Positions 39,911-48,381 of a stretch of DNA of 64,000 nt are shown in pieces. The position numbers and the translations under genes were made by a program. Location of the stretch: positions 1-64,000 of the forward strand of contig SVQN01000002.1 in assembly GCA_015065295.1 (NCBI GenBank). The letters run 5' to 3'. The notes below the pieces were generated by a model, which did no database searches, was not told the DNA's origin, and saw nothing but the letters and a program-made list of their open reading frames with translations. The DNA comes from Oscillospiraceae bacterium. Its GTDB lineage: Bacteria > Bacillota > Clostridia > Oscillospirales > CAG-272. Within the stretch, counting starts at the first letter, position 1, and each line of letters starts with the position of its first letter.

Positions 39911-42529
39911 ATGAGAAAAGAACTCCCCAAGACCTATTCTCCGTCCGAATTTGAAGGACGCATCTATGCCGACTGGTGCGAGCAGAAACTCTTCACTCCC
40001 ACCATCGACCACTCCAAGGAACATTACTCCATCGTTATTCCCCCGCCGAACATCACCGGTCAGCTCCACATGGGTCACGCGCTCGACAACACCCTTCAGG
40101 ACATCCTGATCCGCTACAAGAGAATGCGCGGCTTCTGTACCCTCTGGGTTCCCGGCACCGACCACGCCTCCATCGCCACCGAAGCGAAGATCGTGGAAGC
40201 GATGCGTAAGGAAGGCCTCACCAAGGAAGACCTCGGCCGTGACGGATTCCTCGAACGTGCATGGGCATGGAAGGAACAGTACGGCGGACGCATCATCGAA
40301 CAGCTCAAGAAGATGGGTACCTCCTGTGACTGGTCCCGCGAACGCTTCACCCTCGACGAAGGATGCAGCAACGCGGTCCGCGACGTTTTCCAGAGACTGT
40401 ACGACAAGGGTCTGATCTACCGCGGCGAACGCATCATCAACTGGTGCCCGCACTGCAAGACCTCCATCTCCAACGCCGAAGTTGACTACGAAGAACAGCA
40501 TGGTCACTTCTGGCACATCCGTTACCCGCTGGTTGGCGGCGGCGGATACGTTGAAGTTGCCACTACACGTCCGGAAACCCTCCTCGGCGACACCGCCGTT
40601 GCAGTCAACCCGAACGATGAACGCTACAAGCACATGATCGGTCAGTACGTTGTTCTCCCGCTCGTCGGCAGACGTATTCCGATCGTTGCGGACGAACACG
40701 CTCAGCTCGACAAGGGTACCGGCTGCGTAAAGATCACGCCCGCGCACGACCCGAACGACTTTGAAGTCGGACGCCGCTGCCATCTCCCGATGGAAGTTGT
40801 TCTGACCGAAGACGCAAAGATCACCGACAATTACCCGAAATATGCCGGCATGGATCGTTACGAAGCGCGCAAGGCAATCCTCGAAGACCTCCGTGCAGGC
40901 GGCTATCTTGCGGAAATCGAAGACCTGACCCACGAAGTCGGCACCTGCTACCGCTGCGGCACGACCATTGAACCGATGGTTTCTCTCCAGTGGTTCGTTC
41001 GTATGGAACCCCTCGCAAAGCCCGCGATTGAAGCGGTACGCGACGGCCGGATCAAGTTCATCCCCGAACGCTTCGACAAGAACTACTTCCACTGGATGGA
41101 AAATACGCAGGACTGGTGTATCTCCCGTCAGCTCTGGTGGGGTCACCGCATTCCCGCGTACTACTGCGACGACTGCGGCCATACCGTTGTCAACAAGGAC
41201 GGCTGCGAAGTCTGCCCGAAGTGCGGCGGCCACATGACGCAGGACCCCGATACGCTTGACACCTGGTTCAGCTCCGCTCTCTGGCCGTTCTCCACGCTCG
41301 GCTGGCCGGAAGATACCGAAGACCTCAAGTACTTCTACCCGACGAACACCCTCGTTACAGGTTACGATATCATCACCTTCTGGGTATCCCGCATGATCTT
41401 CAGTGCGCTGGAATACACCGACAACATTCCGTTCGACACCGTCCTCATCCACGGTCTTGTCCGCGACGCACAGGGCCGCAAGATGTCCAAGTCTCTCGGC
41501 AACGGCATCGACCCGCTCGAAATCATCGACAAGTACGGCGCAGACGCGCTCCGGTTCGCTCTCGCAACCGGCAACAGCCCCGGAAACGATATGCGCTTCT
41601 CCGACGAACGTATTGAAGCGGCCCGCAACTTCGCAAACAAGCTGTGGAACGCGGCTCGTTTCGTCATGATGAACCTGACGATTGACAAGATCGAACTTCC
41701 CGCAGCGGAAAAGCTGTCTGCGGAAGACAAGTGGATTCTCACCAAGTTCGAACAGTGTGTACAGAACGTCAACACCAACCTCGACAATTACGAAATCGGC
41801 GTTGCTCTGTCCTCCGTTTACGACTTCCTGTGGGACATTTACTGCGACTGGTACATTGAACTTTCCAAGCCGTCCGTTGCGGCAGGCGGCGAACGCGGCG
41901 AATGCGCGCAGAACGTTCTGGCGTATGTCCTCCGCGAAACCCTCAAGCTCCTGCATCCGTTCATGCCCTTCATCACCGAAGAAATCTACAGCGGTCTCCC
42001 GGGCGAAGAAGGCAGCATCATGGTCAAGGATTACCCGGTTTACAACGAAGCCCTCGTCTTTGCGGCGGACGAAGCAAACATGGAAAAGGTCATCGACGCG
42101 ATCAAGGCGATCCGGGCGCGCCGTGCGGAAATGGGCGTTGTTCCGTCCCGCAAGGCAAAGCTCTTCATCGAAACGAAGTATCCGGAAGCGTTTGCAAACA
42201 GCGCGTCCTTCTTCGAAAAGCTCGCGTCCGCATCCGGCATGGAACTCGTTGACGCATACGACGACGATACCGCCGTCCGTGTCATCACTTCTGCGGCGAC
42301 CGTTCACATCCCGCTGGGCGACCTCGTGGACTTTGAAGCGGAACGCAAGCGTCTCGAAGGCGAACTCAAGAACGTCGAAAACGAAATCAAGCGCGCCGAA
42401 GGCAAGCTGAACAACGAAGGCTTCATCAGCCGTGCTCCGGCAGCCGTTGTCGACGCAGAACGCGCAAAACTCGAAATGTACAAGGAAAAGCGCGAAGGCG
42501 TTATCGCTGCGATTGCAAAGTTAGGTTAA
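39911..42529 (+). CDS. valS: Valyl-tRNA synthetase
   Basis: PPPNITGQLHMGHALDNTLQDILIRYKRM, KMSKSLGNGIDPLEIIDKYGADALRF, C-terminal coiled coil; valine-type T-box. Confidence 0.97.
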   Translation: MRKELPKTYSPSEFEGRIYADWCEQKLFTPTIDHSKEHYSIVIPPPNITGQLHMGHALDNTLQDILIRYKRMRGFCTLWVPGTDHASIATEAKIVEAMRKEGLTKEDLGRDGFLERAWAWKEQYGGRIIEQLKKMGTSCDWSRERFTLDEGCSNAVRDVFQRLYDKGLIYRGERIINWCPHCKTSISNAEVDYEEQHGHFWHIRYPLVGGGGYVEVATTRPETLLGDTAVAVNPNDERYKHMIGQYVVLPLVGRRIPIVADEHAQLDKGTGCVKITPAHDPNDFEVGRRCHLPMEVVLTEDAKITDNYPKYAGMDRYEARKAILEDLRAGGYLAEIEDLTHEVGTCYRCGTTIEPMVSLQWFVRMEPLAKPAIEAVRDGRIKFIPERFDKNYFHWMENTQDWCISRQLWWGHRIPAYYCDDCGHTVVNKDGCEVCPKCGGHMTQDPDTLDTWFSSALWPFSTLGWPEDTEDLKYFYPTNTLVTGYDIITFWVSRMIFSALEYTDNIPFDTVLIHGLVRDAQGRKMSKSLGNGIDPLEIIDKYGADALRFALATGNSPGNDMRFSDERIEAARNFANKLWNAARFVMMNLTIDKIELPAAEKLSAEDKWILTKFEQCVQNVNTNLDNYEIGVALSSVYDFLWDIYCDWYIELSKPSVAAGGERGECAQNVLAYVLRETLKLLHPFMPFITEEIYSGLPGEEGSIMVKDYPVYNEALVFAADEANMEKVIDAIKAIRARRAEMGVVPSRKAKLFIETKYPEAFANSASFFEKLASASGMELVDAYDDDTAVRVITSAATVHIPLGDLVDFEAERKRLEGELKNVENEIKRAEGKLNNEGFISRAPAAVVDAERAKLEMYKEKREGVIAAIAKLG

Positions 42530-42541
42530 ATAAAGTTTTTG

Positions 42542-42597
42542 TGGGGAGGCACTTTTTGAAAAAAGTACCTCCCCACACCCCACCTCAAAAACTTTTC
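42542..42597 (+). repeat. Family-1 intergenic hairpin repeat (co-varied ACTTTTT variant)
   Basis: ggggaggcactttttgaaaaaagtacctccccacaccccacctcaaaaacttttc, 12 nt after the valS stop. Confidence 0.75.
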
Positions 42598-42613
42598 AAC
42601 TGGGTATTGATTT

Positions 42614-43834
42614 ATGATTGATTTACCGCGTATTTTTATAACCGAAAAGGGCGAGCGGCACGCGAAGTCCGGACATCCGTGGGTATTCGAAGGGGAGGTT
42701 GTACGGATTGACGGTATGCCTGATAACGGCGAACTTGTTCATGTGTTCTCCCCGAAGGAACGGTTTCTCGGGACGGGTTACTACAATGACAATTCAAAAA
42801 TCCGCGTACGCCTGATTTCCCGCAACGCGAACGACAAGTTCGATGCGGATTTCTACGAACGCCGCATCCGCTATGCCCTCGACTACCGCAAGACCGTTAT
42901 GGGGGACGATTTCCGTTCGTCCCGGCTGATTTTCGGCGAAGCCGATCAGTTCCCCGGACTGACTGTTGACCTGTTCGAGGACATTGTCGTCGCGCAGACG
43001 CTCTGTCTCGGGACGGAGAAAATCAAGGATATGCTGTTTGAAACGCTCGTCCGCGTTCTGCCGGAATACGGCGTGAACGTCCGCCGGGTATACGAACGCT
43101 GCGACGTAGCGGTGCGCGAACTCGAAGGAATGGAACAGTTCTGCGGCTATTGGAAACCGGAAATGTTCGCCGGAGATGCCGACGGACACGTTACCATCAC
43201 CGAAAACGGGATACACTATGATGTGAACTACATCGACGGACAGAAGACCGGTTTTTTCCTCGACCAGAAGTACAACCGTCAGGCGGCGGCAAAGCTGGCA
43301 AAGGGCCGGCGGGTTCTCGACTGCTTCACCCACACGGGAGCGTTCGCGCTGAACTGTGCGGCAGGCGGCGCGGATCATGTCACGGCGGTCGATATCTCCG
43401 AAACGGCAATCGAACAGACGAAAAAGAACGCCGCGATGAACGGTCTGACCGACCGGATGTCCTTCTTCTGCACGGACGTATTCAAGCTCCTGACCGACAT
43501 GGTGAACGAAAAACGGCATGATTACGACTATATCATCCTCGACCCGCCGGCGTTCACGAAATCCAGCTCGACGGTACGCGACGCTTACCGCGGGTACAAG
43601 GATATCAACCTCCGTGCCATGCGCTGTCTGCCGCGCGGGGGCTATCTCGCAACGTGCAGCTGCTCGCATTTCATGAAAACCGATCTGTTTGAAAAAATGC
43701 TCGCCGATGCGGCAGGGGATGCCGGCGTCAGCCTTCGCCAGATCGAACACCGGACACAATCCCCGGATCACCCGATTCTGTGGAACGTTCCGGAAACCGA
43801 TTACCTGAAATTCTATCTGTTCCAGGTTGTGTAA
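42614..43834 (+). CDS. Class I SAM-dependent rRNA (cytosine) methyltransferase, RlmI-like
   Basis: PUA-like N-terminus (HPWVFEGEVVRIDG), VLDCFTHTGAFALNCAAGGADHVTAVDIS, YDYIILDPPAFTKS. Confidence 0.92.
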   Translation: MIDLPRIFITEKGERHAKSGHPWVFEGEVVRIDGMPDNGELVHVFSPKERFLGTGYYNDNSKIRVRLISRNANDKFDADFYERRIRYALDYRKTVMGDDFRSSRLIFGEADQFPGLTVDLFEDIVVAQTLCLGTEKIKDMLFETLVRVLPEYGVNVRRVYERCDVAVRELEGMEQFCGYWKPEMFAGDADGHVTITENGIHYDVNYIDGQKTGFFLDQKYNRQAAAKLAKGRRVLDCFTHTGAFALNCAAGGADHVTAVDISETAIEQTKKNAAMNGLTDRMSFFCTDVFKLLTDMVNEKRHDYDYIILDPPAFTKSSSTVRDAYRGYKDINLRAMRCLPRGGYLATCSCSHFMKTDLFEKMLADAAGDAGVSLRQIEHRTQSPDHPILWNVPETDYLKFYLFQVV

Positions 43835-43836
43835 TA

Positions 43837-45375
43837 ATGAAGAAATCCTTTGGTTTCGCAAAAACCGCCGCACTGATGGGCATCATCATCCTTGCGGCAA
43901 AACTGATGGGGCTGGTGCGTGACATCATGGTTGCCGGAGCGTTCGGCACAACGACGGTCGCCGTGGCTTACGAAACCGCGTCGCGCCTGCCCGTCACCAT
44001 TTTTGACTTCGTCCTCGGCGGGGTAGTCACGTCCGCGTTCATCCCCGTCTACAACAGCATCGCCGTGAAGGAAGGAAAAGACAAGGCATCCGCCTTCGCG
44101 CAGTCGTACACCAACCTGATTCTTCTGCTGACCGGCATCATTGCGGTTCTCGGCGTGATATTCGCTCCCGCGCTGGTATCGTTCATCGCGCCCGACCTTG
44201 CCGCCGATGCGGCGGAACTGTCCGTCCGTCTGACGCGGATCATGTTCCCGATGGTCATTTTTGTCGGTCTGGCATTCACGTTCGTCGGATTTTTACAGTC
44301 CGAAGGGGAGTACAACATCCCCGCCGTCATCAGTCTGGTGTCCAATCTCATCATGGTCGGCTGGCTTGCCGTGTCCGGCCGGTGGATCGACGATCCCCTG
44401 ACCGCCGTGACGGGACTGTCGCTTGCCATGCTGATCGGATGGGCGGCACAGGCGGCGGTGCAGATTCCCGCGGTACGCAAACGCGGCTTCCGCTTCCGTC
44501 CGACCGCACCCGTTCTCACGCCCGATACGAAACGTGCGGCGAAAAACGCGCTGCCCATTCTCGCGGCAACGTGGACAACGCCGGTCTGCACGCTCATCAA
44601 TACCCGTCTCGCTTCGGGCATTGACGGCGCGATCAGTATGCTCGGCTACGCAAACCGGCTGTACATCATTATCGTCGGACTGTTTTCGTTCGTTGCAACC
44701 AATCTGCTGTTCCCGTATTTCGCACGCGCGGACGCGGCGGGAAATACCGGTGAAAAAGACCGCATGACCCGCACGTCCGTGAAGGTGCTGACGTTCATCA
44801 TCGCGCCGATTTCGGTCGGCGTGGCGGTGCTCGCGGAACCGTTTGTGTCGCTGATTTACGAAAACGGCGCGTTTGACGCGGCGGATACCCTCTGGACGGC
44901 AAACGCTCTGCGGTTCTACGCCGTCGGGATGGTCTTCACAGCCGTCAGCGAGGTACTGACCAAAGCCTTCTTCGCGGCGGAAAAAACGAAATATCCCATG
45001 CTCGCGGCGGTTGTTTCGATGACGTTCAACATCGTCGTCGTGATTCTGATCGGCGGATGGCTGCACATCGGCGGCATCGCGCTGATTTCCGGTCTGGCTG
45101 CGGCGGTGAATATGCTCGTCAACCTGATCTTCGCTTATCGCACCGGAATGATCTCCCGTTCCCTGCCGGACGTACTGGACATCGTGAAAACGATCGTTTC
45201 CGCCGCCGTCATGGGCGTTACGGTGGGATTCGTATACCCGCTGACCTCCGCCCTTCCGATGATCGTCGGCTTCGCGCTGTCCGTCCTGACGGGCGTGATC
45301 GTCTACGCGCTCTGCGTAACAGTGCTCCGCAGTGAAGAAATGTGCGGAATTCTGAAAAAACTCAAACACCGATAA
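43837..45375 (+). CDS. murJ: Lipid II flippase MurJ-like (MviN family)
   Basis: LAAKLMGLVRDIMVAGAFGTTTVAVAYETASRLP; multi-TM MATE/MOP fold pattern. Confidence 0.92.
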   Translation: MKKSFGFAKTAALMGIIILAAKLMGLVRDIMVAGAFGTTTVAVAYETASRLPVTIFDFVLGGVVTSAFIPVYNSIAVKEGKDKASAFAQSYTNLILLLTGIIAVLGVIFAPALVSFIAPDLAADAAELSVRLTRIMFPMVIFVGLAFTFVGFLQSEGEYNIPAVISLVSNLIMVGWLAVSGRWIDDPLTAVTGLSLAMLIGWAAQAAVQIPAVRKRGFRFRPTAPVLTPDTKRAAKNALPILAATWTTPVCTLINTRLASGIDGAISMLGYANRLYIIIVGLFSFVATNLLFPYFARADAAGNTGEKDRMTRTSVKVLTFIIAPISVGVAVLAEPFVSLIYENGAFDAADTLWTANALRFYAVGMVFTAVSEVLTKAFFAAEKTKYPMLAAVVSMTFNIVVVILIGGWLHIGGIALISGLAAAVNMLVNLIFAYRTGMISRSLPDVLDIVKTIVSAAVMGVTVGFVYPLTSALPMIVGFALSVLTGVIVYALCVTVLRSEEMCGILKKLKHR

Positions 45376-45387
45376 TTCTTCTGTTTA

Positions 45388-45446
45388 AAAAGGTTTCGGA
45401 AAGGGGTTCGGGGAAACCCCTTTCCTTAAAAGGGTTTTCCCCGAGA
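45388..45446 (-). repeat. Family-1 intergenic hairpin repeat
   Basis: aaaaaggtttcggaaaggggttcggggaaacccctttccttaaaagggttttccccgag; orientation opposite to the flanking + genes. Confidence 0.8.
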
Positions 45447-45463
45447 AATCCAAGGAGACTACC

Positions 45464-46585
45464 ATGATTCGTGTACTGAATATTCTGACCGACTCCAATA
45501 TCGGCGGGGCGGGGCGGCTTCTCGTGAACTACCTGCGGAACTTCGACCGGACAGAGTTCGAGACCGCCGTGGTTCTTCCTGCCGGTTCCGACCTGAAGCC
45601 GTGCGTCGAGGAAGCCGGCTATCCCGTCATCGAAATCCAAAACGGGCGTGACAAAAGTATGGATTTCGCGGCAATGCGCGAGGTCCAGCAGATCATCCGC
45701 GAATGGAAACCCGACATCGTCCACACCCATTCGGCGTTCTACGGCAAGATGGCGGCGTATCTCTGCGGCGTGAAGTCGCGGTTCTATACCCGTCACAGCG
45801 CGTTTCCCCCGCCGAAAAAGCTGACAACCTTCCCGGGAAAGCAGATCAACGGCTTTGTCAACAACACCCTTGCGACGGACATCGTCGCCGTGGCGCAGGC
45901 AGCCGCCGACAATATGACCGACACGGGCGTCAATCCGAAAAAAATCACCGTCATCATCAACGGTGTGGACGAAATGCGCCGGACAACGGCAGAGGAACAG
46001 GCGGAACTCAAGCGTTCGCTGAACATCGCGGATTCCACGTTCGTCTGCGGGATTTCCGCCCGTCTGGAGCCGTACAAGGGGCATTCGTACCTGCTCGATA
46101 CGATGAAAACCGTTCTGGAAGCCCATCCCGACACCGTTCTGCTCGTCATCGGCGGCGGTTCGTGCGACGCGGAACTGAAAGAACAGGCGAATTCGCTCGG
46201 CATCGCGGATCGTGTCATTTTCACGGGGTTCGTGAACGATGTCGCACCGTACTACAACATCATGGATCTGAATCTCAACTGTTCGTGGGGAACGGAAACG
46301 TCCTGCCTCGCGCTGTCGGAAGGCATGAGCCTGTACGTTCCGGCGGTCGTAACGACCTACGGCGGCAACCCGTACATGATTACCGAAGGCGTAAACGGAC
46401 TGCTCGTCCCGGAAAAGGACAGCCCCGCGATGGCGGCGGCGATGCTGAAAATCATGGACGATCCGGCACTGCGTCAGAGACTTTCCGCAGGCGCAAGAGA
46501 GATGTACGAGAAGAAATTCACGGCGGCGGCGATGACCCGTCAGCTCGAGGAACTGTACCGGAAATCCGTCGGAAGATGGAAATAA
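45464..46585 (+). CDS. Glycosyltransferase (GT4-like)
   Basis: LNILTDSNIGGAGRLLVNYLRNF, VCGISARLEPYKGHSYLLDTMK, ALSEGMSLYVPAVVTTYGGNPYMITEGVNGLLVPEKD. Confidence 0.92.
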   Translation: MIRVLNILTDSNIGGAGRLLVNYLRNFDRTEFETAVVLPAGSDLKPCVEEAGYPVIEIQNGRDKSMDFAAMREVQQIIREWKPDIVHTHSAFYGKMAAYLCGVKSRFYTRHSAFPPPKKLTTFPGKQINGFVNNTLATDIVAVAQAAADNMTDTGVNPKKITVIINGVDEMRRTTAEEQAELKRSLNIADSTFVCGISARLEPYKGHSYLLDTMKTVLEAHPDTVLLVIGGGSCDAELKEQANSLGIADRVIFTGFVNDVAPYYNIMDLNLNCSWGTETSCLALSEGMSLYVPAVVTTYGGNPYMITEGVNGLLVPEKDSPAMAAAMLKIMDDPALRQRLSAGAREMYEKKFTAAAMTRQLEELYRKSVGRWK

Positions 46586-46612
46586 TATCCTTTCCGGACA
46601 ATTCTGATTTTC

Positions 46613-46648
46613 AATACCCTGCAGAAATTGACACGCGGGGTATTTTTT
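46613..46648 (+). terminator. Rho-independent terminator
   Basis: aataccctgcagaaattgacacgcggggtatttttt. Confidence 0.75.
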
Positions 46649-46680
46649 ATAGGCAAACTGCCAAAATGAATAAAAAGGTC

Positions 46681-46709
46681 TTGACTTATTCAGAATATGG
46701 GTGTAAAAT
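46681..46709 (+). promoter_or_regulatory. sigma70 promoter for TAXI-TRAP operon
   Basis: TTGACT-17-TAAAAT. Confidence 0.6.
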
Positions 46710-46797
46710 AAGACTAATTTTGATTGGCGGGGGATTTTTTTGAAGCCCCCGCCGGAAAAATTTCAAAATCTATCATTATTCGAAAGCAGGGAATGTT

Positions 46798-47751
46798 ATG
46801 AAAAAGACTCTCTCTATGCTCCTCGCAGTCGTTATGATGGCTGCTCTGGTTCTCACCTCCTGCGGCGGCGGAAACGAAAAGATCTTCCTCGCTACCGGCA
46901 GTGAAACCGGTACCTATTACTCCTTCGGCATCGCTCTCGGTCAGGTCATGAAGGACAAGATCGGTCAGGAATTCGGCGTTCAGTCCACCGGTGCTTCCAA
47001 GGCGAACATCCAGCTCGTTGCTGCAGGCGACGTTGACATGGCAATCGTTCAGAACGACGTTATGGACTATGCGTTCAACGGCACCAACACCTTCGCTGAA
47101 GAAGGCGCACTCTCCGGCTTCTCCGCAGTTGCTACCCTCTATGCGGAAGTTGTACAGATCGTTGCAAAGCCCGGCATCACCAGCGTTGCTGACCTCAAGG
47201 GCAAGACCGTTTCCGTAGGCGACGCAGGTTCCGGTACCGAATTCAATGCCGCTCAGATTTTCGAAGCATACGGCATGACCTTCGACGACATCAACAAGCA
47301 GTCCCTCGGCTTCACCGACTCTGCCGACAAGTTCAAGGACGGCCAGCTTGACGCGTTCTTCGTAACCGCAGGCGCACCGACCACCTGCATCACCGACCTC
47401 GCTACCTCCAATGACTTCGTCATCCTCTCCATCGGCGAAACCGAAATGCAGTACCTCAAGGATAACTACGGTTACTACACCGAATATACCCTCGCAGCAG
47501 GCACCTACGGCGAAAAGCAGCCCGAAGATGCAACCACCGTTGCAGTCAAGGCAACCCTCATCGCAGCAGACGATCTCTCCGAAGACGCTGTATACAAGGT
47601 AACCAAGGGTATTTTTGAAAACATCGACGCAATCAAGGCTACCCACGCGAAGGGTGAAGAACTCTCCGCAGACAATGGCGTTCAGGGCGTTTCCATTCCG
47701 TTCCATGCAGGTGCTGAAAAGTACTTCAAGGAAATCGGTAAGCTGAACTAA
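46798..47751 (+). CDS. TAXI-family TRAP transporter solute receptor lipoprotein
   Basis: LVLTSCGGGNEKIFLATGSETGTYYSFGIALGQVM...QSTGASKANIQLVAAGDVDMAIVQNDV; lipobox. Confidence 0.95.
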   Translation: MKKTLSMLLAVVMMAALVLTSCGGGNEKIFLATGSETGTYYSFGIALGQVMKDKIGQEFGVQSTGASKANIQLVAAGDVDMAIVQNDVMDYAFNGTNTFAEEGALSGFSAVATLYAEVVQIVAKPGITSVADLKGKTVSVGDAGSGTEFNAAQIFEAYGMTFDDINKQSLGFTDSADKFKDGQLDAFFVTAGAPTTCITDLATSNDFVILSIGETEMQYLKDNYGYYTEYTLAAGTYGEKQPEDATTVAVKATLIAADDLSEDAVYKVTKGIFENIDAIKATHAKGEELSADNGVQGVSIPFHAGAEKYFKEIGKLN

Positions 47752-47754
47752 GGC

Positions 47755-48261
47755 TTGAAAACACGAACCTTCTTAACGAACAAAAAAGCAGCGGCCGCAG
47801 CGATTGTCACTGCGGCTCTGTTTGTTCTTGCAGCGGCTGTGATCCTGACCGTTTCCCTGAAAACCAGCGGCACGCTCGTGATCCGGAATGCGGAAACCGG
47901 TAAAATCTACGCCCGGTACGACTGTCCGGACGGAACACGGTTTGAAGTGGAATTTCTCCATTCGGTGAACAAATCCCCCGTCATCGACGTGTTTGAAGCA
48001 TCGGACGGTATCATCCGCGTTGCCGAAGCGCGATACTACACCTTCGGTGCGGGAATGCCGACGGAAGCCGATCAGCCGACGTGGAAATTCTCCTACGCGG
48101 ACGACGGCGCGATTGTCGTCACGGGGATCACCTACACCTACGACAGCCTGAACTACATCGTCGGAACCGTCCATGACCACTATCTCACCATTCACGGTGA
48201 ACGGATCAACCTCCGCGAACTCTGCGGCAGGAACGCAAAAATCGAAATCACAATTGACTAA
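47755..48261 (+). CDS. DUF1850-type membrane-anchored protein (TTG start)
   Basis: N-terminal TM; GTRFEVEFLHSVNKSPVIDVFE; position between TAXI receptor and TRAP permease. Confidence 0.8.
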   Translation: MKTRTFLTNKKAAAAAIVTAALFVLAAAVILTVSLKTSGTLVIRNAETGKIYARYDCPDGTRFEVEFLHSVNKSPVIDVFEASDGIIRVAEARYYTFGAGMPTEADQPTWKFSYADDGAIVVTGITYTYDSLNYIVGTVHDHYLTIHGERINLRELCGRNAKIEITID

Positions 48262-48364
48262 GAACTAATAACTAAGAGTGAATAACTATCTCTGAATTTC
48301 ACGTCAGGCAGACAGACAAAAAGTTTTTACCGGTTATTAGTCATTCACTCTTAGCTATTAGCCC
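48258..48364 (+). repeat. Family-3 stop-associated dyad repeat
   Basis: gactaagaactaataactaagagtgaataacta...ggttattagtcattcactcttagctattagc. Confidence 0.82.
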
Positions 48365-48381
48365 TTTCACAGGAGTCCTCT

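Noticed and set aside
39890-42307. 805-aa minus-strand ORF
   Set aside because: Antisense to valS with no recognisable domain or SD.
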